Source: 2-01-FULL-45-10 sp964433975 (GTDB lineage Bacteria > Omnitrophota > Gorgyraeia > 2-01-FULL-45-10). Taken from it: a stretch of 8,660 nucleotides of DNA. The translations under genes and the position numbers were made by a program. The stretch spans positions 1 to 8,660 of the forward strand of contig CAYSSS010000067.1 of the NCBI GenBank assembly GCA_964433975.1, written 5' to 3'. The notes below the pieces were generated by a model that saw only the letters and a list, made by a program, of their open reading frames with translations, did not search any database and was not told where the DNA came from. Positions 1 through 6,727 of the stretch are shown piece by piece. How positions within the stretch are numbered: position 1 is the first letter of the stretch; the number at the start of each line of letters is the position of its first letter.

Positions 1-5
1 GTAGT

Positions 6-115
6 GGGGTCCCACTCGTACTTCATGAGGGGAAACCTCTCGCTATATATAGGTATCTATTATAGCGGAATTACTGGCATAAACAAGCGAATTTTGCTCT
101 TCAGAGAGGCGATTC
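6..115. repeat. Dispersed repeat copy A, containing a leftward promoter
   Basis: This ~110 bp stretch aligns without gaps to 1580-1689 at a constant offset of 1574. Shared blocks include GGGGTCCC (6-13), a GAGGGGAAACCTCTC imperfect hairpin (27-41), ATCTATTATAG across the -10 box, AATTACTG, AAACAA and AGAGAGG (103-109). The 13 bases after GGGGTCCC differ freely but keep their length. The copy lies just beyond the stop codon of the transporter gene, so on the minus strand it would be the leader of a gene outside the left edge. Read on the plus strand the copy is also open from a GTG at 4, and several differences between the copies are silent in that frame. Its nature (regulatory leader, small ORF or mobile repeat) is therefore open. 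Confidence 0.75.
59..86 (-). promoter_or_regulatory. Sigma70-like promoter in repeat copy A
   Basis: On the minus strand a TTGTTT -35 box (81-86) and a perfect TATAAT -10 box (59-64) are separated by 16 bp. The same boxes at the same spacing occur in copy B. Transcription would run off the left edge of the window, so the gene served is not visible. The -10 box and start region overlap an imperfect ATAGGTATCTAT dyad, which could be an operator. Confidence 0.55.
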
Positions 116-135
116 CTCGCTGCGATAGCCTCTGG

Positions 136-1527
136 TCATACGGAAAAAATGTTAAACGATATTACTGCAAAATAGGCGATGAGCATTGAGACAACACCAA
201 CTATTATGCCTATCTTAATCCAATCCATGAAATTTACTTTGAGGTGTTCTTCACGCTCAAGAGCGCTTAACGCAACGATGTTTGCCGTAGAGCCTAAAAC
301 GGTGATATTTCCGCCGAAGCAGGCGCCAAAGAGGATACACCACCATAGAGGTTTTAAGCTCATATGCATAAGGTGCAGGCTTTTTATGACGGGTATATAG
401 GCAGCGACGACCACTGTATTATCGAGAACACTCGAAAGAAAACCGCTAGAGAAGAGCACCATGCCGGAGAGTAATTTTGGATGGGTACCGAAAGCAGCCG
501 TAATCTTTTCGGCAAATAGCTGACCGATGCCGGATGCCTGGATTACTCCGGTCTGGGCAAAGAGAAACATAAAAAATAATATCGATGACCAGTCTACCCC
601 CTGTTCGATATAATATAACGCTTTATCTTTACGAAATATCATAAGTAATCCGGCAAATATAATCGGTGACATAATCAAAACGGTGTTATTTTCAATACCG
701 AAAAGAACTTCTATGCGCCTATGAAACGCCATGCTAGCAAGCATCAGCAGAAATATCGCAATGCTTATTTTGGTACGATTGTCAATTGAGAAAGAAAAAG
801 GTGCCGTCTGTCTATTTTCTGATGCGAGCTTGGAAGACATTTCTTTCACATACGACCTGTACCACATTAACAGGATCGCCATTACAGCCATCAAGACAAC
901 AGCTGAAACAGGAAGGGCGCATCGCAGAAAGTCCTCAAAGGATAGTCCGCCCCTCAATGCTAAAAGAACACCAACCGGATTACCGAGCAATGTAGCGGCG
1001 GAGCCTATGTTTGTCGTCAAAACCGAAAATATGACAAGCGGCGCGGCCTTCATTTTCAAGGATTTGCACATATCAAATATCATTGCTGTCATAAGCAGTA
1101 TGGACGCCACCTCTCCCATGAGCGCGGATAGAACAGCGGACATTACGCCTAAAATAATAAAAAGAGCAACTCCGTTGATGTGTTTTATTCTCAATATGGC
1201 TGATATCAAAAGGTGGAAGATACCTGTTTCTCTTATCGCCCCGATAACAATCATGATTCCGATCAAGAATAGTATAACGTCAAGAGAAGCAAATTTTATG
1301 AAATTTTCCAGATCCACGCTTCGCGTCAAAAATAAAACGCCGCTTCCGAGGAAAACCAGGCCTACTCTGAGTTCCCAGAAAAATAATGTCCCTAAAATAG
1401 AGAGTAGAAATACGAAAAGAACGAACGATTGTTTGGCGGTAAAACCATTTATGCGGCATATGGCGGCCAACAGACCCGATATTGCCAATAAAATCAGTAT
1501 CTTGAGATATGAGCTATTTATTTTCAT
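136..1527 (-). CDS. SLC13/ArsB/NhaD-type ion transporter (CitMHS-like permease)
   Basis: This 463-residue protein is almost wholly hydrophobic, with about 11-12 membrane segments starting at residue 7 and a hydrophilic loop near 225-252. Three motifs place it in the ion-transporter superfamily of ArsB, NhaD and the P protein. These are an Asn/Gly-rich re-entrant motif (NIGSAATLLGNP, 173-184), the SSVLDNT motif before a helix (365-371), and its C-terminal repeat (GGNITVLGSTANIV, 405-418). VDWSSILFF at 311-319 is also typical. Such proteins sit in the inner membrane and exchange or cotransport sodium, protons, arsenite or carboxylates. The substrate cannot be read from sequence, and no arsenic or dicarboxylate genes lie nearby. 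The length is normal for the family. No Shine-Dalgarno sequence precedes the ATG, and the leader of ~100 nt is set by the promoter in repeat B, so the start is the best hydrophobic start rather than an RBS-proven one. Confidence 0.88.
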   Translation of the reverse strand: MKINSSYLKILILLAISGLLAAICRINGFTAKQSFVLFVFLLSILGTLFFWELRVGLVFLGSGVLFLTRSVDLENFIKFASLDVILFLIGIMIVIGAIRETGIFHLLISAILRIKHINGVALFIILGVMSAVLSALMGEVASILLMTAMIFDMCKSLKMKAAPLVIFSVLTTNIGSAATLLGNPVGVLLALRGGLSFEDFLRCALPVSAVVLMAVMAILLMWYRSYVKEMSSKLASENRQTAPFSFSIDNRTKISIAIFLLMLASMAFHRRIEVLFGIENNTVLIMSPIIFAGLLMIFRKDKALYYIEQGVDWSSILFFMFLFAQTGVIQASGIGQLFAEKITAAFGTHPKLLSGMVLFSSGFLSSVLDNTVVVAAYIPVIKSLHLMHMSLKPLWWCILFGACFGGNITVLGSTANIVALSALEREEHLKVNFMDWIKIGIIVGVVSMLIAYFAVISFNIFSV

Positions 1528-1579
1528 AGGTGTTTATAAGTAAACTGTGACGCACGGCTGTTTTTTATTGGGAGAAATT

Positions 1580-1689
1580 GGGGTCCCTCATCATTGAGCC
1601 GAGAGGAAACCTCTCTGTTTATATAGATATCTATTATAGGCCAATTACTGATAGAAACAAACGAATTTTACTATTTAGAGAGGTCTATT
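1580..1689. repeat. Dispersed repeat copy B, promoter and leader of the transporter gene
   Basis: This is the second copy of the repeat at 6-115, in the same orientation, ~50 bp upstream of the transporter start codon. It contains a perfect 12-bp dyad ATAGATATCTAT (1623-1634) that overlaps the transcription start region. It also has a hairpin GAGAGG-AAA-CCTCTC (1601-1615) that would form early in the minus-strand leader, and GGGGTCCC (1580-1587). A further GAGAGG (1678-1683) lies upstream of the -35 box, so the arm sequence occurs on both sides of the promoter. Both copies precede a gene position on the minus strand, which favours a regulatory leader over a random insertion. Confidence 0.75.
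1633..1660 (-). promoter_or_regulatory. Promoter for the SLC13-type transporter gene
   Basis: On the minus strand TTGTTT (1655-1660) and TATAAT (1633-1638) are 16 bp apart. Transcription would start near 1626, giving a leader of about 100 nt before the ATG at 1527. The leader opens with the GAGAGG/CCTCTC hairpin and contains no clear Shine-Dalgarno sequence. The same promoter in the second repeat copy supports it as a conserved element. Confidence 0.6.
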
Positions 1690-1690
1690 C

Positions 1691-1710
1691 CCTGCCTGCC
1701 GGCAGGCAGG
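1691..1710. repeat. 20-bp perfect GC-rich palindrome
   Basis: The 20 bases are CCTGCCTGCC followed by its exact reverse complement. The palindrome directly follows repeat copy B and precedes the 46-nt repeat at 1727. A related fragment, GCAGGCAGGCTTA, occurs at 7105-7117 in another intergenic region, so this is probably a dispersed repeat piece rather than a gene-specific operator. Confidence 0.7.
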
Positions 1711-1726
1711 CTCACCAAAATGCGAA

Positions 1727-1772
1727 GCCCGCCGAAGCATTGCGTCTATGGCTTATTGAATGCGAAGGCGGG
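1727..1772. repeat. 46-nt dispersed repeat, copy 1
   Basis: This stretch aligns without gaps to 8563-8608. The first 23 and last 15 bases are nearly identical and the middle differs. Both ends carry CCCGCC and GGCGGG, which form a terminal inverted repeat able to fold into a hairpin. It lies between the transporter leader and the terminator of the redox operon. The plus-strand reading through it looks protein-like only because the repeat has no stop codons; I do not call a gene. Confidence 0.7.
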
Positions 1773-1831
1773 TCCGTTTTGTCCGGTATTTTTCAGGATA
1801 AAAAGTCGTAACTTCTTACAATGCAAATTGA

Positions 1832-1863
1832 TACAAAATGTCCACCCTCGAGAGATGGACATT
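1832..1863 (-). terminator. Probable intrinsic terminator of the redox operon
   Basis: On the minus strand AATGTCCA (1856-1863) and TGGACATT (1837-1844) form an 8-bp stem with an 11-nt loop, followed at once by TTTTGT. It lies 80 bp after the stop codon of the four-cysteine small gene, at the end of the five-gene operon and before the transporter promoter. The T-tract is short, so termination may be incomplete. On the plus strand the stem is not followed by T residues. Confidence 0.6.
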
Positions 1864-1942
1864 AAGCCTGATTCCTGCTCTACTCTATTAATAATTCCCT
1901 TACATTAGCTAATACTGCTCCTTAATTAGATTTCCCCTCTTC

Positions 1943-2077
1943 CTATTTTTGATTTTCCTCTTTTTTGTGCTTAGGTTCGATATCGGAGAATTCTTCACAA
2001 TATACTACAGGAACTGTCCGATTACGAGTACATTTAACATCATATACACAAGTACTACATAAACCTTTATTTTCCAT
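1943..2077 (-). CDS. 44-residue four-cysteine small protein, last gene of the redox operon
   Basis: An ATG at 2077 opens 44 codons ending in TAG at 1943, preceded by a strong Shine-Dalgarno sequence (GGGAGGT) 5 bases upstream. It starts 23 bp after the stop of the glutamate-synthase-like gene, so it is almost certainly cotranscribed. The protein has four cysteines as C7-x2-C10-x5-C16-x10-C27, with GLCSTC at the front and the ending VVYCEEF before a charged Lys/Glu-rich tail (residues 32-44). The pattern suggests a small zinc-ribbon or rubredoxin-like metal-binding fold. I recall short proteins with a similar GLC-x2-C ... CEEF pattern in other anaerobes, but cannot name a characterised family. 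It could be an accessory subunit, a cluster-assembly aid or a small electron carrier. Gene reality is well supported by RBS, spacing and cysteine pattern; function is unknown. Confidence 0.82.
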   Translation of the reverse strand: MENKGLCSTCVYDVKCTRNRTVPVVYCEEFSDIEPKHKKEENQK

Positions 2078-2100
2078 GACGACCTCCCAAAATATTTTAA

Positions 2101-3681
2101 TCAGCCTTCAATAATCTTTTCTGCTTCTTCCTTATCACATTCCATTATATATGGGATGCCGCTTATTTCACTCGCGTTATGCGTTAAAGCGGCAATATCG
2201 TCCCTGGAAATATACTCCAAACCGAATTTTCGGCAGCCAGCCATGATCTGCCTCAAACCCTGATCTAGCCTCTGCATATAGGTATATAGCCCCAGAGCGC
2301 CCGCGGGGACCTCATCGAATTTTTTGCCAAGCTTTACTTTAAGTTCAGGCGCAGCAACAAATATTTCTTCAGCAGATTTGCCAAAGCGCTCAATATATAC
2401 CGGCATCTCCCCTTCAGCAATTGTACTGCCGATCGTCTTACCTACCATTGCTGCCGCAAGAGGTGCTCTTGCCATCCCTATAAGTTTAAAATAAGGAGCG
2501 CCGAGTGCCAGACCTTTCAATATCTGGTCTTCAAAAGCAAAGCCGCCCGCCACAGCGATATCGGGGATATGTTCACCGCGGTTAGCAATTTTAGCAACAT
2601 ATCTGTAGAGTAACGAATAAAGTTCCACTGGCGGTACACCCCATTCATTCATCATTCTCCACGGACTCATGCCTGTTCCTCCGCCTGCGGCATCAACAGT
2701 CAGAAGGTCAATCTCTGTTTTTGACGCAAGCTTTACTGCCATCGCCAGGGCCGCCGGCCTGTATGCACCTGTTTTAAGAAAAACATGTTTCGCTCCCATC
2801 TCTTTCAACTCTTTGACCCTTTTTATGAAGTTTTCCTCATTTATCATGCCCACCCTGGAATGCCTCTCAAATTCACTAAAACTACCTTTTTCAAACGCCC
2901 TAATAATGTCCGGATCTGTCGGATCAGGGAGTACAATATATCCCCTTTTTTTCAAAAGCTGCGCTTTTTTCAAATCGTCGATTTTTACCTCGCCGCCTAT
3001 ATTTTTCGCTCCCTGCCCCCATTTAAGTTCAACTGCATCAACGCCAAGCTCCGAAATTGCATACTCAAGCACTCCCAGATTTGCGTCCTCAATATTTGAC
3101 TGCACTATTATTGCGCCATAACCGTCCTGTTGCCATTTTTTATAAAGTTTTACCCGCCATTCAAGTTCTTTTGAGTGTTTTACGCATCCGTTATCGATCT
3201 TCGTTTCAGGGTCCATTCCACAGACGTTCTCTCCGATCGTGAGCGGGATACCCGCTAATGCCGCACCTATCGCCAGCCCCTCCCAGTTGTTTTTCGCTAT
3301 AGTTGTCGAGCCCAACCCGGGTATTATCAACGGCATTCTGAGCTTGATTTTCTTGTCCTTTCCTATTTGTGTTTCCAGCTTAACATTGGGGAATATCGCT
3401 TTATTACTATCAGCCTCTATTCCTTGAGCGCCTATCACCCCTCCCAATATAGTAAAATGAGAAAGGTCAACCGGATAATTCTTTTCATTTGCGGACGTAA
3501 TAATTCCATAAGGCTGAGGATATATCACCTCGGAACCTCTATAGGCAGATTTACCGACCTCACACATGCCTATGCAGCCGTCCACGCATGTCACGCACAT
3601 TCCGCTAAGCGTATTTATCTCTCCTTCCGTCCTGTTTTTAGTCATCGTAGCTGCTGTTGAATTTATTTTTGTTAGCCTCAT
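2101..3681 (-). CDS. FMN-binding glutamate-synthase-like oxidoreductase subunit
   Basis: This 526-residue protein matches the FMN-binding TIM-barrel (synthase) domain of glutamate synthase. Motifs seen are PLIIPGLGST (117-126), KWGQGAK (220-226, compare KIGQGAK in GltB), DAAGGGTGMSP (330-340) and AVAGGF (376-381). The N-terminal glutaminase domain of true GltB (about 1500 residues) is absent and no GltD is nearby. The usual Cx5Cx4C [3Fe-4S] ligands after the barrel motif are also missing: there is no cysteine between residues 167 and 482. Instead there is an N-terminal C29-x2-C32-x3-C36-x3-C40 motif that could hold a [4Fe-4S] cluster. The ATG overlaps the previous gene's stop by 4 bp (ATGA) and follows AGGAGGT, so the start is firm and translation is coupled. 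Position in a NuoEF-type operon suggests it is the catalytic or electron-accepting partner of that module. Whether it makes glutamate is not shown. Confidence 0.88.
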   Translation of the reverse strand: MRLTKINSTAATMTKNRTEGEINTLSGMCVTCVDGCIGMCEVGKSAYRGSEVIYPQPYGIITSANEKNYPVDLSHFTILGGVIGAQGIEADSNKAIFPNVKLETQIGKDKKIKLRMPLIIPGLGSTTIAKNNWEGLAIGAALAGIPLTIGENVCGMDPETKIDNGCVKHSKELEWRVKLYKKWQQDGYGAIIVQSNIEDANLGVLEYAISELGVDAVELKWGQGAKNIGGEVKIDDLKKAQLLKKRGYIVLPDPTDPDIIRAFEKGSFSEFERHSRVGMINEENFIKRVKELKEMGAKHVFLKTGAYRPAALAMAVKLASKTEIDLLTVDAAGGGTGMSPWRMMNEWGVPPVELYSLLYRYVAKIANRGEHIPDIAVAGGFAFEDQILKGLALGAPYFKLIGMARAPLAAAMVGKTIGSTIAEGEMPVYIERFGKSAEEIFVAAPELKVKLGKKFDEVPAGALGLYTYMQRLDQGLRQIMAGCRKFGLEYISRDDIAALTHNASEISGIPYIMECDKEEAEKIIEG

Positions 3682-4391
3682 TTTACCTCCTCTTTATCCA
3701 CCTGTTTTTTCGGTTCTTCCTGCACACATGTTCCGCATTCACCTTTCAGTCCCATCCAGCACGCATAATTGTCGTAAACATCGAGGCAGGTAGGCTGCGT
3801 CGAATTTTCACATCTGCCGCATAATACGTTTTCGGGCGTCGAACCCTCGCACCTCAGGGTACACGCCGGGCAGATATACATGCATCCGCCGCATCTCCTG
3901 CATTCTTTGGACGTTTTATCAAACGGGGTCATGATCTTAAGCTTGTCCCCTCTACTCGTAAACCCGATTGCTTTTGCCCTCATCTGTTCTTCGCACATCC
4001 TGACACACAACCCGCAATATATGCAATCATCCCATTTTGCTTTAAACCTGACCCGCTTTAAACCCATTTCAGCCGCAGTGTCCTGCAATATCTTTGAGGT
4101 GGGGCATTGCGCTATCAATAATTCGAGTATCAACTTTCTGGCATTTATAATCCGCTTGGTCGCCGTTCTTACTACAAGGCCTTCCTCGGGGGGATAAGTA
4201 CATGAAGTCGCAAGTTTAATATTATCACCTCTGCCGATCTCTACTATACATAGCCGGCAGCCGCCCCACGGCGAAAGGCCTTCATGGAAACATAGTGTCG
4301 GAATCTTTATCCCGAGGAATCTTGCTGCCTCAAGAACTGTCCAGCCCTTCGGCGCGTTAAATTTTATTCCGTCTATGGTTATATTAGGCAT
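3678..4391 (-). CDS. Cysteine-rich NuoG/HoxU/HydA-like ferredoxin subunit
   Basis: This 237-residue protein has 21 cysteines. Residues 1-75 form a plant-type [2Fe-2S] ferredoxin domain (C34, C45, C48, C64). The next element in NuoG, HoxU and HydA is a His-Cys3 [4Fe-4S] site; here that stretch (LLIAQCPTSK, 91-100) keeps only C96. Two ferredoxin-type [4Fe-4S] motifs follow: C123-x2-C126-x2-C129-x3-C133 and C164-x2-C167-x2-C170-x3-C174-Pro. The C-terminus has eight more cysteines (177-222), enough for another cluster or a metal site, before a charged tail. No H-cluster domain is attached, so it is an electron-transfer subunit rather than a hydrogenase. The gene starts one base after the stop of the NuoF-like gene, with GGAAG upstream. 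It most likely wires the NADH/FMN subunit to the glutamate-synthase-like subunit. Confidence 0.87.
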   Translation of the reverse strand: MPNITIDGIKFNAPKGWTVLEAARFLGIKIPTLCFHEGLSPWGGCRLCIVEIGRGDNIKLATSCTYPPEEGLVVRTATKRIINARKLILELLIAQCPTSKILQDTAAEMGLKRVRFKAKWDDCIYCGLCVRMCEEQMRAKAIGFTSRGDKLKIMTPFDKTSKECRRCGGCMYICPACTLRCEGSTPENVLCGRCENSTQPTCLDVYDNYACWMGLKGECGTCVQEEPKKQVDKEEVK

Positions 4392-4392
4392 T

Positions 4393-6234
4393 TTATCTTC
4401 CGGACCGTTTGATCACCGCGGCAAATCTGCACACATCCATGCATATGCCGCACTTTATACACCTATCCTGTGCAATCGAATGCGTTTTCTTTAACTCGCC
4501 TGCTATGGCGTTTTGTGGACAATTTTTCAGGCATACTCCGCAACCTGTGCACTTTTTAGGGTCTATATTAAACCTGATGAATTCCTTACATACGCCGGCA
4601 GGACATTTCTTCTCTTTTATGTGCGCGAGATATTCCTCTTTGAAATAATTTATTGTAGACAGCACAGGATTAGACGCTGTCTGCCCCAACGCGCACAAAG
4701 AAGCGTCTTTCATAACGCTTCCAAGTTCTTCGAGAATTTCTATGGATTCATCGTTTGTCTTGCCTTTAGTTATATTATCGAGCATCTCAAACATGTGCTG
4801 CGTGCCTTCCCTGCATGGCACGCATTTGCCGCATGATTCATCCTGCAAAAAATTTGTAAAATATCTCGCGATATCCACCATGCATGTATTCTCGTCCATG
4901 ACGATCATCCCGCCGGATCCCATTATTGAGCCTGCCTTCTTAAGCGATTCGTAGTCAACAGGAAGATTAAAAAGTTCGGTCGGTATGCATCCGCCTGACG
5001 GCCCTCCGGTCTGTATAGCCTTTATTTTTCTGTCCGTGGAGGAGCCGCCGCCGATATCATAAACTATCTCTCTTAAAGTAATTCCCATGGGAACCTCAAC
5101 CAGCCCCGTATTTCTGACTTTACCCACAAGCGAGAAAATTTTTGTGCCTTTACTTGTCTCAGTGCCGATACTCGCGAACCAGTCCGCGCCTTTTTCGATG
5201 ATCTTTGGGATGTTTGCCCATGTTTCCACATTATTAATATTTGTGGGTTTGCCAAAAAGCCCTTTTTGCGCGGGGAACGGCGGCCTCTGCCGCGGCACTC
5301 CTCTTATGCTTTCAATTGATTGAATAAGTGCTGTTTCTTCCCCGCAAACGAAAGCACCTGCGCCGCGCACCACTCTTATATTAAAATCAAACCCCGAACC
5401 AAGTATATTATCGCCGAGCAAACCCAGCTTAGCCGCTCTTTCAATAGCTGTGGTAACGTTTTTCACAGCAAGGGGGTATTCATTACGCACATATATCCAA
5501 CCTTTTTTTGCTCCTATGGCGTATGCTCCGATCATCATGCCTTCGATAACCACGTGCGGGTTACCTTCAAGAAGGCTCCTGTCCATATATGCGCCCGGGT
5601 CGCCTTCATCTGCATTGCATATGATATATTTAATATCGCCTTTTTGAGAACTGGCGATCTCCCATTTTTTGCCTGTCGGAAAGCCGGCCCCTCCCCTGCC
5701 CCTGATCCCTGATAGTTTTATTTCATCTATTATTTTTTTGGGCTGCATTTTCAGGGCCTTTGCCAGCGATTTATAACCCCCTAAAACAATATAGCTATCT
5801 ATGTCCTCCGGATTGATGAGCGGGTTAGTGCCAAGCAATACGCGCATTTGTTTTTTGTAAAAAGGGATCTCATTTAAATGCACATATTCTTTACTGCCTT
5901 CTTTATGTACAAATTCACGGGCTATCGTGCTCTTCCGCGTTGCCTCAACGATCTCTTTCGCATCCTTCGGTTTTAAGTTTCTGTAAAAAATTTCATCGGG
6001 GAAAATTATCACGTTGGGCTCTGCTTCACAAAAACCATGGCAGCCTGTAACTCTGATCTCAATCTCATCTTCAAGCCCTTTTAGTGCCTCCTTAAATGCC
6101 CCTATCAGTTTAAGCGAGCCTCTCGCCTGTCCGCATGTGCCGGAAGATACCGATATCACAGGGATCTTCCGCATTTTTTTTAAAAGATCCCGATAGTATT
6201 TATCCAGCTGTTCGCCTGATTGAAATCTGATCAT
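4393..6234 (-). CDS. NuoF/HydB/HndC-like FMN- and NADH-binding subunit
   Basis: This 613-residue cytosolic subunit is expected to oxidise or reduce NAD(P)H at FMN. Residues 25-80 are a thioredoxin-like [2Fe-2S] domain. Residues ~130-440 are the NuoF core, with the nucleotide/FMN motif GIRGRGGAGFPTGKKW (176-191), the ICNADEGDPGAYMDR FMN segment (205-219) and GAGAFVCGEETALI (291-304). A [4Fe-4S] site follows (C468, C471, C474, C514). The C-terminus carries two ferredoxin motifs (562/565/568/572 and 592/595/598/602) that NuoF of complex I lacks but HydB/HndC-type bifurcating enzymes have. The first domain has three of the usual four ligands (C34, C65, C69), the position before C34 being serine. 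The gene begins one base after the NuoE-like stop. Length and domain order match the HydB class. Choice between NADH and NADPH is not decidable here. Confidence 0.93.
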   Translation of the reverse strand: MIRFQSGEQLDKYYRDLLKKMRKIPVISVSSGTCGQARGSLKLIGAFKEALKGLEDEIEIRVTGCHGFCEAEPNVIIFPDEIFYRNLKPKDAKEIVEATRKSTIAREFVHKEGSKEYVHLNEIPFYKKQMRVLLGTNPLINPEDIDSYIVLGGYKSLAKALKMQPKKIIDEIKLSGIRGRGGAGFPTGKKWEIASSQKGDIKYIICNADEGDPGAYMDRSLLEGNPHVVIEGMMIGAYAIGAKKGWIYVRNEYPLAVKNVTTAIERAAKLGLLGDNILGSGFDFNIRVVRGAGAFVCGEETALIQSIESIRGVPRQRPPFPAQKGLFGKPTNINNVETWANIPKIIEKGADWFASIGTETSKGTKIFSLVGKVRNTGLVEVPMGITLREIVYDIGGGSSTDRKIKAIQTGGPSGGCIPTELFNLPVDYESLKKAGSIMGSGGMIVMDENTCMVDIARYFTNFLQDESCGKCVPCREGTQHMFEMLDNITKGKTNDESIEILEELGSVMKDASLCALGQTASNPVLSTINYFKEEYLAHIKEKKCPAGVCKEFIRFNIDPKKCTGCGVCLKNCPQNAIAGELKKTHSIAQDRCIKCGICMDVCRFAAVIKRSGR

Positions 6235-6235
6235 T

Positions 6236-6727
6236 TTAACGTCTCTTTTTAATCGACTTAACTAACTTAACCGCCTTACTAGCAGTCATATGCTCGTAAT
6301 ATTCTCCATCCACTACAACAATCGGCCCTATTGCGCAACAACCGAGGCAATTTACTGCCTCAAGTGTAAACATCAGATCAGTTGTTGTTTCACCGGGCTG
6401 TATATGCAGCTCGCGAGATAATGCATCCACTATCCCTGCGCCGCCGCGGACATGACATGCAGTTCCGAGGCAAACGATTATAATATGCTCGCCTTTCGGA
6501 GTAAAGCTGAAGGCTCGATAGAAGCTTGCAACCCCGTATACGTCACGGATCGGCATATCTAACTTCTCTGCAACTATCCTCATCGAGTCTTCGGGAAGAT
6601 AATTATACTTTGCCTGTATCTCCTGCAATATAGAGATAAGAAACCTGCTGTGCATTTTAATGCATTCTTCAATAAATGAATTTACTTCTGGTAGGGTATC
6701 TTCTGATATCTTTTGTTCTTTGATCAT
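6236..6727 (-). CDS. NuoE/HydC/HndA-like thioredoxin-fold [2Fe-2S] subunit
   Basis: This is the first gene of the operon, ~163-166 residues, the usual length of NuoE-type subunits. The N-terminal helical part contains the family segments YNYLPED and VYGVASFYRAF (numbering from the upstream TTG: 44-50 and 66-76). The thioredoxin-like part carries the classic four ligands C89-x4-C94 and C130-x3-C134 (CLGTAC ... NCLGCC). In complex I and HydABC enzymes the subunit docks on the NuoF-like protein and holds a [2Fe-2S] cluster. The start is uncertain: TTG at 6736, GTG at 6733 and ATG at 6727 are in frame, none with well-spaced Shine-Dalgarno support. I chose the ATG. The stop is one base before the ATG of the next gene, so translation is probably coupled. 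No membrane subunits of complex I are present, so the complex is soluble. Confidence 0.92.
   Translation of the reverse strand: MIKEQKISEDTLPEVNSFIEECIKMHSRFLISILQEIQAKYNYLPEDSMRIVAEKLDMPIRDVYGVASFYRAFSFTPKGEHIIIVCLGTACHVRGGAGIVDALSRELHIQPGETTTDLMFTLEAVNCLGCCAIGPIVVVDGEYYEHMTASKAVKLVKSIKKRR

Noticed and set aside
731..1543. A 270-codon plus-strand reading frame antisense to the transporter gene
   Set aside because: It lies fully opposite a transporter with clear family motifs, its translation is low-complexity and Lys/Arg/Ser/Thr-rich, and it has no family features.
1528..1600. Fluoride riboswitch suggested by GATGAGGGACCCC in the transporter leader
   Set aside because: The rest of the crcB consensus is absent, and repeat copy A lacks the GATGAG part while keeping the other conserved blocks.
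2669..3121. A 150-codon plus-strand frame opposite the GltB-like gene
   Set aside because: It is a shadow of a gene with recognisable FMN-barrel motifs, and its own translation has no recognisable domain.
3678..4391. [FeFe] hydrogenase
   Set aside because: The protein ends after the ferredoxin part, and no H-cluster motifs (such as TSCCPxW) are found in it or elsewhere in the window.
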